From positions 1 through 35,936 of the forward strand of contig JAISSB010000085.1 of NCBI GenBank assembly GCA_031273325.1: 35,936 nt of DNA, given 5' to 3'. Every line of letters begins with the position of its first letter. The stretch's first letter is position 1. This stretch comes from Treponema sp. (GTDB lineage: Bacteria; Spirochaetota; Spirochaetia; Treponematales; Breznakiellaceae). The notes under the pieces were generated by a model. The model saw only the letters and a program-made list of their open reading frames with translations. It was not told the origin of the DNA and did no database searches. Below, one piece after another: positions 17,409 to 25,377 of the stretch. A program made the position numbers and the translations under genes.

Positions 17409-18167
17409 ATGGATATTAAAGAAGCGTTACAAACATTTAGAATTATTTTTTCAATACCGTTACCCGATTCTCTGCACTTTGTTTTTATGGGACAAACGAT
17501 AAGTTCGATTGATATTAATGAAACAGTAGTCATATCCTGGGTTGTAATGCTGCTATTGATTGGTGCGTCACTGATATTAACCCGAAAGCTTCGCACGGTT
17601 CCTCGCGGCATGCAGGTTTTTCTTGAGGCAGCCGTTGAGTTTTGCACGAATTTTTCCCGCCAATACTTCGGCCGCCGTGCTTCACTCTACGGTCCCTATA
17701 TCGGCACGGTATTTCTTTTTATTTTATGTGCAAATATTATCCCGATAATATCGCCCTTATCTCTTCCTCTTTTTGGTATAGAGGCTCCTTTTGAAATCCG
17801 CCCCCCAACCCGTGATATTAATCTCACGGCGGCGCTTGCTGTTCTTTCAATATTGCTGGTACTTTTCGGCGGCTTGAAGGCTCGGGGACTGCGTGGGTGG
17901 GCAGCCAAGCTTGTGCAACCGGTTCCTATGATGGCGCCGTTCAATATACTTGAATATATTATTCGTCCTGTGTCTCTCTGCCTTCGGCTTTTTGGGAATA
18001 TACTCGGCGGTCTTATCATCATGCTCCTTGTCGAACTAGCGCTTCCCATTCCACTGCTTATTCCGGCTGCTCTTTCGTTGTACTTCGACTTATTTGACGG
18101 TTTAATCCAAGCCGTTGTATTTAGTTTTTTGACGACGCTCTTTATTTCTGAAGCCATTGAAGAATAA
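17409..18167 (+). CDS. atpB: F-type ATP synthase subunit a
   Basis: A 252-aa membrane protein forming the proton half-channels of Fo against the c ring. About five to six hydrophobic helices are visible. The essential arginine is Arg193 in SLCLRLFGNILGG, and the C-terminal helix ends FLTTLFISEAIEE as in the family. Upstream AGAGAAAAAG is a weak ribosome binding site for ATG 17409. Its normal downstream partner atpE is 17 kb away at 366. Here atpB is followed six bases later by a repeat array closely related to the one before atpE. No terminator hairpin separates gene and array. Confidence 0.95.
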   Translation: MDIKEALQTFRIIFSIPLPDSLHFVFMGQTISSIDINETVVISWVVMLLLIGASLILTRKLRTVPRGMQVFLEAAVEFCTNFSRQYFGRRASLYGPYIGTVFLFILCANIIPIISPLSLPLFGIEAPFEIRPPTRDINLTAALAVLSILLVLFGGLKARGLRGWAAKLVQPVPMMAPFNILEYIIRPVSLCLRLFGNILGGLIIMLLVELALPIPLLIPAALSLYFDLFDGLIQAVVFSFLTTLFISEAIEE

Positions 18168-18173
18168 TTCTAT

Positions 18174-18425
18174 GGGGACAGACCTCTAATCAAAACAGAT
18201 AGATTCCTAATTAACAGAGAAAACTCTGAACAATGAGGACAGACCTCTAAATAAAAACAGACAGATTTCCTGACTAACAGGGGAGACTTCCGAATATTGG
18301 GGACAGACCTCTGAATCAGAACAGATAGATTCCTGACCAATGGGGACAGACCTCTGAATAAGAACAGATAGATTCCTGACCAATAGGGGAGACTTCTGAC
18401 CAACGGGGACAGACCTCTGAATAAT
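18174..18425. repeat. 43-bp tandem array with GGGGACAGACCTC core (array 2)
   Basis: About five to six units contain GGGGACAGACCTCTGAAT, then AACAGATAGATTCCTGACCAA, with a period near 43 bp and several degenerate copies. Read on the other strand, the unit matches array 1 at most positions, spacer included (TCAGGAATCT and ATTCAGAGGTCTGTCCCC), so the two arrays have a common origin but opposite orientation. It starts six bases after the atpB stop. Confidence 0.92.
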
Positions 18426-18426
18426 T

Positions 18427-19065
18427 TTGAAACGACCGTTTTGAAAAATGAAACGACCATTTTGAAAAATCAAACGACCGTTTTGTTAAAATCAAGCGAC
18501 CGTTTTAGAAAATCAAACGACCGTTTTATCAAAATCAAACGACCATTTTGAAAAATGAAACGACTGTTTTAGAAAATGAAACGACCATTTTGAAAAATCA
18601 AACGACCATTTTGTTAAAATCAAACGACCATTTTACAAAATCAAACGACCATTTTGAAAAATCAAACGACCATTTTACAAAATCAAACGACCATTTTACA
18701 AAATCAAACGACTGTTTTACAAAACCAAACGACCATTTTGAAAAATCAAGCGACCGTTTTGTTAAAATCAAACGACCGTTTTGTTAAAATCAAACGACCG
18801 TTTTAGAAAATGAAACGACCGTTTTGAAAAATGAAACGACCGTTTTGAAAAATCAAGCGACCGTTTTATTAAAATCAAGCGACCGTTTTAGAAAATCAAA
18901 CGACTGTTTTAGAAAATCAAACGACCGTTTTGTTAAAATCAAGCGACCATTTTGAAAAATCAAGCGACCATTTTATTAAAATGAAACGACCGTTTTAGAA
19001 AATCAAACGACCGTTTTAGAAAATCAAACGACCGTTTTGAAAAATCAAATGACTGTTTTGAAACG
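18427..19065. repeat. 21-22-bp tandem array with CAAACGACCGTTTT core (array 3)
   Basis: Roughly 30 units, each with a conserved 12-13-base block AAACGACCGTTTT (or ...CCATTTT) and a 7-9-base variable A/T filler such as GAAAAAT, GTTAAAAT, TACAAAAT or AGAAAAT. The block is an imperfect palindrome, AAACG-AC-CGTTT. Because 21 is a multiple of three, open frames run through on both strands, but they encode only monotonous 7-residue repeats and are not considered genes. Apart from arrays 2-4 and the terminator, nothing else is seen between atpB and paaK. Confidence 0.93.
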
Positions 19066-19067
19066 GC

Positions 19068-19125
19068 GAGGGGTCTGTCCCCGAAGACAAAAGGTTTGTC
19101 TCCGAAGACAAGAGGTCTGTCCCGC
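19068..19125. repeat. Short GAGGTCTGTCCCC repeat group (array 4)
   Basis: Three degenerate copies of the core family (GGGGTCTGTCCCCGAAGACA, AGGTTTGTCTCCGAAGACA, GAGGTCTGTCCC) spaced about 22 bases. They lie between array 3 and the paaK terminator. Confidence 0.8.
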
Positions 19126-19133
19126 TGAAAATC

Positions 19134-19164
19134 AAAAGGCGGGACAAACATCCCGCCTTTTTTT
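19134..19164. terminator. Bidirectional terminator at the paaK 3' end
   Basis: GGCGGGA (19138-19144) pairs with TCCCGCC (19151-19157) around a 6-base loop, flanked by T7 on the plus strand and by TTTTGATTTT on the minus strand. It lies 25 bases beyond the paaK stop and would also block plus-strand readthrough from the arrays after atpB. Confidence 0.85.
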
Positions 19165-19188
19165 GTTGATAGCTTTCTTAAGCTTTTT

Positions 19189-20493
19189 TTAAACGTCTTT
19201 GGGCCGGTTATCATATACCCGCTTTGCTTTTCCTTCTGAGACAGCTAAACTGCCGCTTTCGTGCAACTCAACGCGGGGATTTATGGTAATCAAAGCCTGC
19301 AACGTCTTGCGGATTTTTTCGCGAAGCGCATTGAGCGGGCGGGTGTCATCTCTAAAGATATGTGCATGCACTTCAATATGCACTGTCAGCCTATCCAAAG
19401 CTCCTTCTTTCTCAATAGCAATACTGTAATTATTGGCTACTTCCGGCATTGCCATTACCACTTCTTCGATTTGACTGGGGAACAAATTAACGCCGTTGAT
19501 AATGAGCATATCGTCTGTGCGCCCTTTGATACGGTGGAGCCGCCGGTGCGTCCTTCCGCATACGCACGGTTCACAGTAAAAAGCCGTCAAATCACGCGTT
19601 CTATAGCGCAAAAGAGGATTTGCTTCACGGCACAAACAGGTCAATACTAATTCTCCGATTTCCCCGTCAGGCACCGGTTCCAATGTGTCCGGATTGATAA
19701 TCTCTCCAATGTATGCGTCTTCCCACAGATGCAAGCCTTGTTTTGCTTGACATTCAAACGCAACGCCCGGTCCGTTCATTTCGGAAAGCCCATAAGAATT
19801 ATATACATCAATATGCAGCAAATCTTGAATACGCTGGCGGGTATCTTCGGAATACGGTTCCGCTCCCGCAAAAGCTTTTCTTAAGCGAATTGAGTCCCGC
19901 GCTATAGCCTCTTCCTGCATTTTGCTTTCGACATGGAGTAAAAAACTCGGCGTTGCATGCACAACTGTCGTCCCGAAATCTTGCATTAAGCGGAACTGTC
20001 GTGTTGTATTACCAGCACCGGAAGGAATAACTAACATTCCAACTTCTTCGGCTCCCGCATGAAAACCCAATCCGCCGGTGAAAAGCCCGTAACTGATCAT
20101 ATTTTGAAAGACATCTGATTTGGTACAACCGGTTCCAAAAATACACCGTGCAACCAATTGCGACCACCGTCCTAAATCTTCACGGCTGAAGTACACAGTT
20201 GTTGGTGTGCCGGTCGTCCCGCTCGACGCATGAAGCCGCACAACATTGTCCTGCGGAATACTTAAGAAACCATACGGGAAACCTTCCCGCAAATCATGTT
20301 TTGTCGTAAAAGGAAGACGGCGGAGGTCGTCAAGGCTTTGTATACTGTCCACAGGGATTTTTTTGAGCCGTTCTGCATAAAAAGGAGTTTTCAGCGCATT
20401 GGCAACCGTCCATGTGAGACGCTCCACTTGCAGACGCTTCAATTCCTCACGAGGCATAGTCTCACGATGTTTATTCCAATATTGGTATTCCAC
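19189..20493 (-). CDS. paaK: Phenylacetate-CoA ligase
   Basis: A 434-aa adenylate-forming enzyme that converts phenylacetate or a related aryl acid to its CoA thioester with ATP. The AMP-binding motif is ASSGTTGTPTTVYFS, followed by the family stretches AGAEPYSE, YNSYGLSEMNGPG and KGRTDDMLIINGVNLFPSQIEE; the C-terminal small domain ends with the conserved lysine region SEGKAKRV. Length is normal for PaaK. The frame opens at GTG 20508, but GTG 20493 is preferred because GGAG lies seven bases upstream and MEYQYWN matches PaaK N-termini. No partner genes for aryl-acid degradation or 2-oxoacid oxidoreductases are adjacent, so the physiological substrate cannot be assigned from context. Confidence 0.93.
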   Translation of the reverse strand: MEYQYWNKHRETMPREELKRLQVERLTWTVANALKTPFYAERLKKIPVDSIQSLDDLRRLPFTTKHDLREGFPYGFLSIPQDNVVRLHASSGTTGTPTTVYFSREDLGRWSQLVARCIFGTGCTKSDVFQNMISYGLFTGGLGFHAGAEEVGMLVIPSGAGNTTRQFRLMQDFGTTVVHATPSFLLHVESKMQEEAIARDSIRLRKAFAGAEPYSEDTRQRIQDLLHIDVYNSYGLSEMNGPGVAFECQAKQGLHLWEDAYIGEIINPDTLEPVPDGEIGELVLTCLCREANPLLRYRTRDLTAFYCEPCVCGRTHRRLHRIKGRTDDMLIINGVNLFPSQIEEVVMAMPEVANNYSIAIEKEGALDRLTVHIEVHAHIFRDDTRPLNALREKIRKTLQALITINPRVELHESGSLAVSEGKAKRVYDNRPKDV

Positions 20494-20554
20494 GGCTTTA
20501 CTCCACACGGTTTATTTTGCATGAGTATAGCACCATAGCCTAATTCCGACTAGA

Positions 20555-20580
20555 GAAAAAAAGGCTTCCCGACAAAAGCC
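20555..20580 (-). terminator. Terminator of the tRNA cluster
   Basis: On the minus strand GGCTT (20576-20580) pairs with AAGCC (20563-20567), followed by a run of seven or eight T. It lies about 90 bases downstream of the last tRNA gene and before paaK. Confidence 0.7.
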
Positions 20581-20668
20581 ATGCTTTATGAATTAATTAT
20601 GTTCTTTGTATATTAATGATCGCGTAAGTTTTGGTAATTTTTCTATACACTGTATTAGATTCTCAGGA

Positions 20669-20755
20669 CGGAGAGAGAGGGATTTGAACCCTCGGTACCT
20701 TTTCAAGTACACACGACTTCCAATCGTGCGCCTTAGACCGCTCGGCCATCTCTCC
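20669..20755 (-). tRNA. tRNA-Ser (GGA)
   Basis: An 87-nt tRNA with a long variable arm. The anticodon stem CACGA/TCGTG encloses a loop with GGA. Acceptor GGAGAGA pairs with TCTCTCC, and GGTTCAAATCC forms the T arm. CCA is not encoded. Confidence 0.95.
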
Positions 20756-20760
20756 AAAAA

Positions 20761-20847
20761 CGGAGCAGGGGGGATTCGAACCCCCGGAACCCGTATGAGT
20801 TCGACGGTTTTCGAAACCGTTGCCTTCAACCGCTCGGCCACCGCTCC
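20761..20847 (-). tRNA. tRNA-Ser (CGA)
   Basis: 87 nt with a serine-type long variable arm. The anticodon stem ACGGT/ACCGT encloses a loop with CGA, and the T arm contains GGGTTCGAATCCC. CCA is not encoded. It lies five bases from the neighbouring serine tRNA. Confidence 0.95.
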
Positions 20848-20855
20848 TTATTTGT

Positions 20856-20928
20856 TGAGGCTGACACGACTTGAACGTGCGACCTTCAGATCCGCAATCT
20901 GAAACTCTATCCACTGAGCTACAACCTC
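20856..20928 (-). tRNA. tRNA-Arg (GCG)
   Basis: A 73-nt class I tRNA. The anticodon stem TCAGA/TCTGA encloses the 7-base loop TTGCGGA, so the anticodon reads GCG (Arg CGC/CGU). Acceptor GAGGTTG pairs with CAGCCTC with one G-U pair. Most bacteria use ACG here, modified to ICG; GCG is unusual. Confidence 0.88.
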
Positions 20929-20979
20929 AAAACTTCCCTATTTCTAGGAGCAGTTACGACAACAGTACCCATAGAAGGA

Positions 20980-21067
20980 CGGAGCAGGGGGGATTCGAAC
21001 CCCCGGTACCCTGTTAAGGTACGACGGTTTAGCAAACCGCTGGTTTCGGCCACTCACCCACCGCTCC
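20980..21067 (-). tRNA. tRNA-Ser (GCT)
   Basis: 88 nt with a long variable arm. The anticodon loop TTGCTAA gives GCT, which reads AGC/AGU. Acceptor GGAGCGG and the GGGTTCGAATCCC T arm are shared with the neighbouring serine tRNAs. Confidence 0.95.
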
Positions 21068-21087
21068 ACAATAATCTCGCTCCCTAA

Positions 21088-21172
21088 CGGAGCAGGGGGG
21101 ATTCGAACCCCCGGTGCCTTGCGGCACAGCAGTTTTCAGGACTGCCACCTTCAACCACTCGGACACCGCTCC
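21088..21172 (-). tRNA. tRNA-Ser (TGA)
   Basis: 85 nt with a long variable arm. The anticodon stem GCAGT/ACTGC encloses loop CCTGAAA, anticodon TGA. CCA is not encoded. Confidence 0.95.
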
Positions 21173-21176
21173 ACAG

Positions 21177-21258
21177 TGCGGCGAAGAAGACTTGAACTTC
21201 CATACCTCTCGGTACTAGCACCTCAAGCTAGCGTGTCTACCAGTTCCACCACCGCCGC
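21177..21258 (-). tRNA. tRNA-Leu (GAG)
   Basis: 82 nt with a class II variable arm. The anticodon stem CTAGC/GCTAG encloses loop TTGAGGT, anticodon GAG. It is the promoter-proximal gene of the cluster, four bases upstream of tRNA-Ser(TGA). Confidence 0.94.
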
Positions 21259-21270
21259 ACGACATGTGTC

Positions 21271-21299
21271 AATCTAGCATTTTTTTTAATATGTGTCAA
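21271..21299 (-). promoter_or_regulatory. Promoter of the tRNA cluster
   Basis: On the minus strand TTGACA (21294-21299) is 17 bases from TAGATT (21271-21276). The predicted start is near 21264, just before the tRNA-Leu 5' end. The -35 element abuts the argG stop codon at 21301, and no argG terminator is visible, so argG readthrough may add to tRNA transcription. Confidence 0.78.
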
Positions 21300-21300
21300 G

Positions 21301-22500
21301 TTATTTTTGTTCAGCAAGCGCCCGTACCAGCACCGGTAAACCGTAAAGTCGAATAAACCCTTTTGCATCAGCGTGGTCGTACAGTTCCCCTGTGGTGAAA
21401 CTCGCTATATCCGGATTGTAGAGTGAGTACGGAGAGGACGCTCCCGCCGAAGAGATAGCCCCTTTATACAGTTTAACATGCACAGTACCGGTGACATTTT
21501 TTTGCGTTGAATCAACAAATGCCGAAAGCGCTTCGCGAAGCGGGGTAAACCAGAGACCGCCGTAAATAAGCTCTCCTATTTTGAGTGCAATATGCTGTTT
21601 GAACGCATACGTGTGGCGGTCGAGACACAAATGTTCCAGTTCTTGATGGGCATAGTAGAGAATTGACCCTCCGGGAGTTTCATACACACCGCGGCTTTTC
21701 ATACCGACGACACGGTTTTCTACGATGTCAGCGATACCAATTCCATGGTTCCCGCCAATACTGTTTAATCTTTGAACGAGAGAAACAGCGTCCATACTAG
21801 TTCCGTTGACGGCTTTTGGAATTCCATGCTCAAAATCAAGTGAAACATACTCAGCAGTATCGGGAGCTTTTTCCGGAGGCACTGACATTTTAAGCATACT
21901 ATCAAAGTGCGGCTCTTGCGACGGTTCCTCTAACTCTAAGCCTTCATGAGAAATATGCCACACATTATCGTCGCGACTATACGAATCATTTCGTTTCATA
22001 GGAACCGGAAGTTTGCGTTTTTCAAGATATTCAATCTCTTCGTCACGACTCTTTAAATCCCATATCCGCCACGGAGCAATAATTTCTAGGTCGGGAGCGA
22101 ACGCCATAATTCCAAGGTCAAAACGAATCTGATCATTTCCTTTACCTGTTGCTCCATGAGCTATCGCTGTGGCATGTTCTTTTCTTGCTTGTTCAACAAG
22201 CACTTTTGCAATGAGCGGACGAGCAGTTGCCGTTCCTAACAAATATTTGTCTTCATATATTGCCTGCGCTTTAAGCGTTGGCCACACATAGTCCGTCAGG
22301 TACTCTTCTTTTACGTCAACTACTATGCACGAAGATGCTCCCGTATCGAGCGCCCGCTGCTGAATAGTGCGCCAATCTGCTTCTTGTCCGACATCTACAC
22401 AAACGGCACTGATTGTGCAGTCATACTGTTCTTTAAGCCACGGAATTATAACCGTTGTATCCAGTCCGCCTGAATAGGCAAGTACTATTTTTCTTTTCAT
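21301..22500 (-). CDS. argG: Argininosuccinate synthase
   Basis: A 399-aa enzyme that joins citrulline and aspartate with ATP to give argininosuccinate, the penultimate step of arginine synthesis. The N-terminal PP-loop [12 protein letters not shown], the motif [12 protein letters not shown], and [23 protein letters not shown] are diagnostic. Length is normal. ATG 22500 is chosen over 22512 because GGGAGG sits five bases before it. argH is not adjacent. The promoter appears to lie in the tandem array immediately upstream. Confidence 0.97.
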   Translation of the reverse strand: MKRKIVLAYSGGLDTTVIIPWLKEQYDCTISAVCVDVGQEADWRTIQQRALDTGASSCIVVDVKEEYLTDYVWPTLKAQAIYEDKYLLGTATARPLIAKVLVEQARKEHATAIAHGATGKGNDQIRFDLGIMAFAPDLEIIAPWRIWDLKSRDEEIEYLEKRKLPVPMKRNDSYSRDDNVWHISHEGLELEEPSQEPHFDSMLKMSVPPEKAPDTAEYVSLDFEHGIPKAVNGTSMDAVSLVQRLNSIGGNHGIGIADIVENRVVGMKSRGVYETPGGSILYYAHQELEHLCLDRHTYAFKQHIALKIGELIYGGLWFTPLREALSAFVDSTQKNVTGTVHVKLYKGAISSAGASSPYSLYNPDIASFTTGELYDHADAKGFIRLYGLPVLVRALAEQK

Positions 22501-22516
22501 AAAACCTCCCACATCA

Positions 22517-22922
22517 ACTATCTCTGCATTATAGCACAGAGAGCTTCTGCATTATAGCACAGAGAGCTTCTGCATTATAGCACAGAGAGCTTCTGCATTA
22601 CAGCACAGAGGGTCTCTGCATTAGAGGACAGAGAGTCTCTGCATTAGAGGACAGAGAGTCTCTGCATTAGAGGACAGAGAGTCTCTGCATTAGAGGACAG
22701 AGAGTCTCTGCATTAGAGGACAGAGGGTCTCTGCATTAGAGGACAGAGAGTCTCTGCATTAGAGGACAGAGAGTCTCTGCATTAGAGGACAGAGAGTCTC
22801 TGCATTAGAGGACAGAGGGTCTCTGCATTAGCAGACAGAGAGTCTCTGCATTAGAGGACAGAGAGTCTCTGCATTAGCAGACAGAGAGCTTCTGCATTAG
22901 CAGACAGAGAGTCTCTGCATAA
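22517..22922. repeat. 23-bp tandem array upstream of argG (array 5)
   Basis: About 17 units with exactly 23-bp spacing, of the form GCATTAGAGGACAGAGAG plus TCTCT. Variants carry ATAGCACAGAG, ACAGCACAGAG or GCAGACAGAG in the middle, with the ATAGCAC form only in the three units nearest argG. The unit includes the 11-base palindrome AGAGA-G-TCTCT. It fills the gap between argG and the chemoreceptor gene. Confidence 0.93.
22528..22579 (-). promoter_or_regulatory. Tandem extended -10 elements upstream of argG
   Basis: On the minus strand, three successive array units carry TGCTATAAT, an extended -10 consensus, at 22528-22536, 22551-22559 and 22574-22582. The nearest one predicts a start near 22521, about 20 bases before argG. 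No TTGACA-like -35 is present. Farther units carry TGTAAT or TCTAAT instead. Confidence 0.6.
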
Positions 22923-22954
22923 CTTGAGGAAAGACCCGGTAAAAGGTATGACTT

Positions 22955-22967
22955 GGGGACAGACCTC
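22955..22967 (+). repeat. Single GGGGACAGACCTC core overlapping the chemoreceptor stop
   Basis: One perfect copy of the dispersed core. The minus-strand gene's stop codon (TGA, 22966-22968) overlaps its last two bases. Confidence 0.85.
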
Positions 22968-25143
22968 ACGAGGAAACCTTAAATCGTGCAACTTCTTGCA
23001 TCAACGCATCGATCTGCCGTTTCGTGTCTCCACTCATCTCGTTGACCCGATAGACCGCTCCGTTGATCTGTTCCGCTCCTACTGCCATCTCTTCCATGCC
23101 GTTCCCTATCTCTTCTGTTATCTGCTGAATATCTTTGCTCACCCGATACACAGTTCTGCTTGCTGTCCGTATCGTGTTTGCACCATTCTGTACCGTGTCT
23201 GATATTTCATACAGCGTGTTTATCGATTCGAGGATTTGCTTGCTCCCTTTTCCTTGCTCCTCCATTGCAGTGCGGACACTCGTTTCTTGTTCTGTTACCG
23301 TCCGCACTCCTTCCCCTATTACCACAAATCCCTGTAACACTGTATCCGTTGAACGCATAATCTTTTCTATAGAACTCTTGATGTTCTTCAACACACCGCT
23401 AATCGTTTTTGATTGCTCACCAGAGGATTCCGCAAGTTTTCGGATTTCATCTGCAACGACTGCAAAACCTTTTCCGGTTTCTCCCGCATGGGCTGCTTCA
23501 ATTGCTGCATTCATAGAGAGTAGGTTCGTTTGGCTTGCGATACTTTCCATAACGGCGTTTATCTCCAAGAGACCTGCGGATTCCCGGGCAATCGTTTGAA
23601 TATCTGCCGATACTTCCTCTAATCCGCTACGTCCTTTCTCGGAAGATTCCGCAAGGCGGATAACATTCTCACCATTCTTTACCAATGTTTGAGTGACACT
23701 CTGGATATTTGCAAGCATCTGTTCTATTGCTGAAGAAGACTGCGTTACACAATCCGCTTGTTTGTGAATCTGAGCGTTTAAAGTATCGATACCTTCGACG
23801 ACCTCTCCGATAATCGTTCCGGCTTCTTTCACATTGTTCTGCTGGTTACCGACTTGAGTTTTTATATTCTGGATAGTTGCGGTAATCTCGGTAATTGAGC
23901 CGGCGGTCTGAGTCATATTTGCAGCAAGAACAGTGCCGGTATGGGAAAGTCCGTCCGCTTCTTTTTTGATAGCAATCACGAGGTGTTTTATCTTATCTAT
24001 AGTGAGATTGAAATAATGGGCAAGGTCGCCAATTTCGTCCCGTGCGCTAAGACTAATGCTTTTGGTCAGATCGCCTTCTCCCTCAGAGATATTTTTGAGT
24101 AATGCAGAGAGGGTAGTTATAGGGCGGCTGATAGAATACCGAATAATGAGGATAATGCCACCGGACATCAGGAGGACGGTAAGAATACCAATAATGATGC
24201 TGAGGGCAAGCATACGGTACACGGGAGCCATAATGGTATTCCGCGAAACCCCAACGACCAAAGACCACGGATGTGGATACTGTCCAATGGTAAAGGGAAC
24301 GGCGTAGTACTGCATAATCCCCTTCTCAGCAGACGGTACAGAAAAAGCTGCTGTTTTTCCGGTGGTAACGGCATCTACAACGGTATCGAGGGATGAGCCA
24401 AAAGTATCTACTTCGGTTTCCCGCATATTTTTTCCCAGCCGTTCCGGATCAGTGTGGGCAATGACAACATTACCACTGCTGAACACAAATCCATAGCCGT
24501 CGCCGAACGGTTTAATCTCGTTGACAATAGCTTGTATTCTGGATAATTCAATACCGAACCCTATGAATCCCACCACCGTATCGTTGTTTTTTATAGGAAT
24601 ACCTATAATGGTTGCTAATTTGGTTGCTCCTTCAGGACGTGCCGAAGGATCAAGTATAAACTCTTCTCCTCCACCGCTTACGTGCATAACCATATCAAAA
24701 CCAAAACCCATTATGGCTATAACCTGAGGTCCATGGATCCACTGCGGTATATAGCGTCCCGTTTCATCGGTTCCAAGAGTGTTCGCATAGTCCGCATCCA
24801 TACCGTCAAGAGCATTCGGCGCCCAGTTCACATAGACCGCATCTGCTTCGGGGTGTGCAATAATCGTCTGTTTCAGCATTAAATCAAATTGCGCCCGCCG
24901 TTCCTCAACAGGGATCTCTGTATATCCTTCCATAGCATGAGCAAGAGTTCGTGCTGCATCGACGTAGGAACCGAACCAGCTTTTTATTTCTTCAGCACCT
25001 TTTTGAGCAAGGCTCAACGCCTGCTCCTCTGCAAGCTTAGTGATTTCCCGGTGCGCCAAGCTCACAGTAACTCCGGCGAGAATACCAATTCCGATTACAT
25101 TGAAAACACTAATGAGAACAACAAGCTTAACCCCGATTTTCAT
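22966..25143 (-). CDS. Methyl-accepting chemotaxis protein with dCache-type sensor
   Basis: A 725-aa chemoreceptor. A membrane helix (about 7-29) is followed by a periplasmic domain of about 270 residues resembling dCache ([49 protein letters not shown]). A second helix lies near 310-335, then HAMP ([22 protein letters not shown]). The cytoplasmic signalling tip contains [22 protein letters not shown] with [13 protein letters not shown], the conserved CheA/CheW-contact hairpin. No C-terminal CheR-binding pentapeptide is seen; it ends FKVSS. GGGGGAAAGT precedes the ATG. The ligand is unknown. A dispersed repeat core overlaps its stop codon and a further repeat group lies upstream. Confidence 0.95.
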   Translation of the reverse strand: MKIGVKLVVLISVFNVIGIGILAGVTVSLAHREITKLAEEQALSLAQKGAEEIKSWFGSYVDAARTLAHAMEGYTEIPVEERRAQFDLMLKQTIIAHPEADAVYVNWAPNALDGMDADYANTLGTDETGRYIPQWIHGPQVIAIMGFGFDMVMHVSGGGEEFILDPSARPEGATKLATIIGIPIKNNDTVVGFIGFGIELSRIQAIVNEIKPFGDGYGFVFSSGNVVIAHTDPERLGKNMRETEVDTFGSSLDTVVDAVTTGKTAAFSVPSAEKGIMQYYAVPFTIGQYPHPWSLVVGVSRNTIMAPVYRMLALSIIIGILTVLLMSGGIILIIRYSISRPITTLSALLKNISEGEGDLTKSISLSARDEIGDLAHYFNLTIDKIKHLVIAIKKEADGLSHTGTVLAANMTQTAGSITEITATIQNIKTQVGNQQNNVKEAGTIIGEVVEGIDTLNAQIHKQADCVTQSSSAIEQMLANIQSVTQTLVKNGENVIRLAESSEKGRSGLEEVSADIQTIARESAGLLEINAVMESIASQTNLLSMNAAIEAAHAGETGKGFAVVADEIRKLAESSGEQSKTISGVLKNIKSSIEKIMRSTDTVLQGFVVIGEGVRTVTEQETSVRTAMEEQGKGSKQILESINTLYEISDTVQNGANTIRTASRTVYRVSKDIQQITEEIGNGMEEMAVGAEQINGAVYRVNEMSGDTKRQIDALMQEVARFKVSS

Positions 25144-25219
25144 ACTTTCCCCCTTTTCTGACCTACTCTATACTAATTTATAAGAAGGAAACTGTCTATT
25201 TATGACCTCTATAGATCTC

Positions 25220-25310
25220 TGGGACAGACTTCGTAAGATAACTGGGGACAGACTTCATAAGTTATAGCTGGGGACAGACCTCGCAAGATTTAACTGTGGA
25301 CAGACCTCCC
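25220..25310. repeat. GGGGACAGACCTC-family repeats (array 6)
   Basis: Four degenerate copies of the core (GGGACAGACTTC, GGGGACAGACTTC, GGGGACAGACCTC, GTGGACAGACCTC) at intervals of about 26-30 bases, with spacers like GTAAGATAACT and ATAAGTTATAGCT. They lie between the chemoreceptor and the MATE gene. Confidence 0.85.
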
Positions 25311-25331
25311 ACAGTCAATATTCACCTAAAC

Positions 25332-25376
25332 GGTATATACTTGAACACGGACATAATCATCGTTAGCATATATACC
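25332..25376 (+). promoter_or_regulatory. Inverted repeat immediately upstream of the MATE gene
   Basis: GGTATATA (25332-25339) and TATATACC (25369-25376) are exact inverted arms separated by 29 bases, ending one base before the ATG. A possible promoter, TTGAAC-N17-TAGCAT, overlaps. It could be a repressor site or a leader structure. No Shine-Dalgarno sequence is evident. Confidence 0.4.
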
Positions 25377-25377
25377 A

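Noticed and set aside
18427-19065. Open frames on both strands across the AAACGACCGTTTT array
   Set aside because: Frames stay open only because the period is 21 bp; the products are 7-residue repeats with no start signal or family resemblance.
20593-20914. Small open frames over the tRNA genes
   Set aside because: These are translations of tRNA sequence; the cloverleaf structures explain the region.
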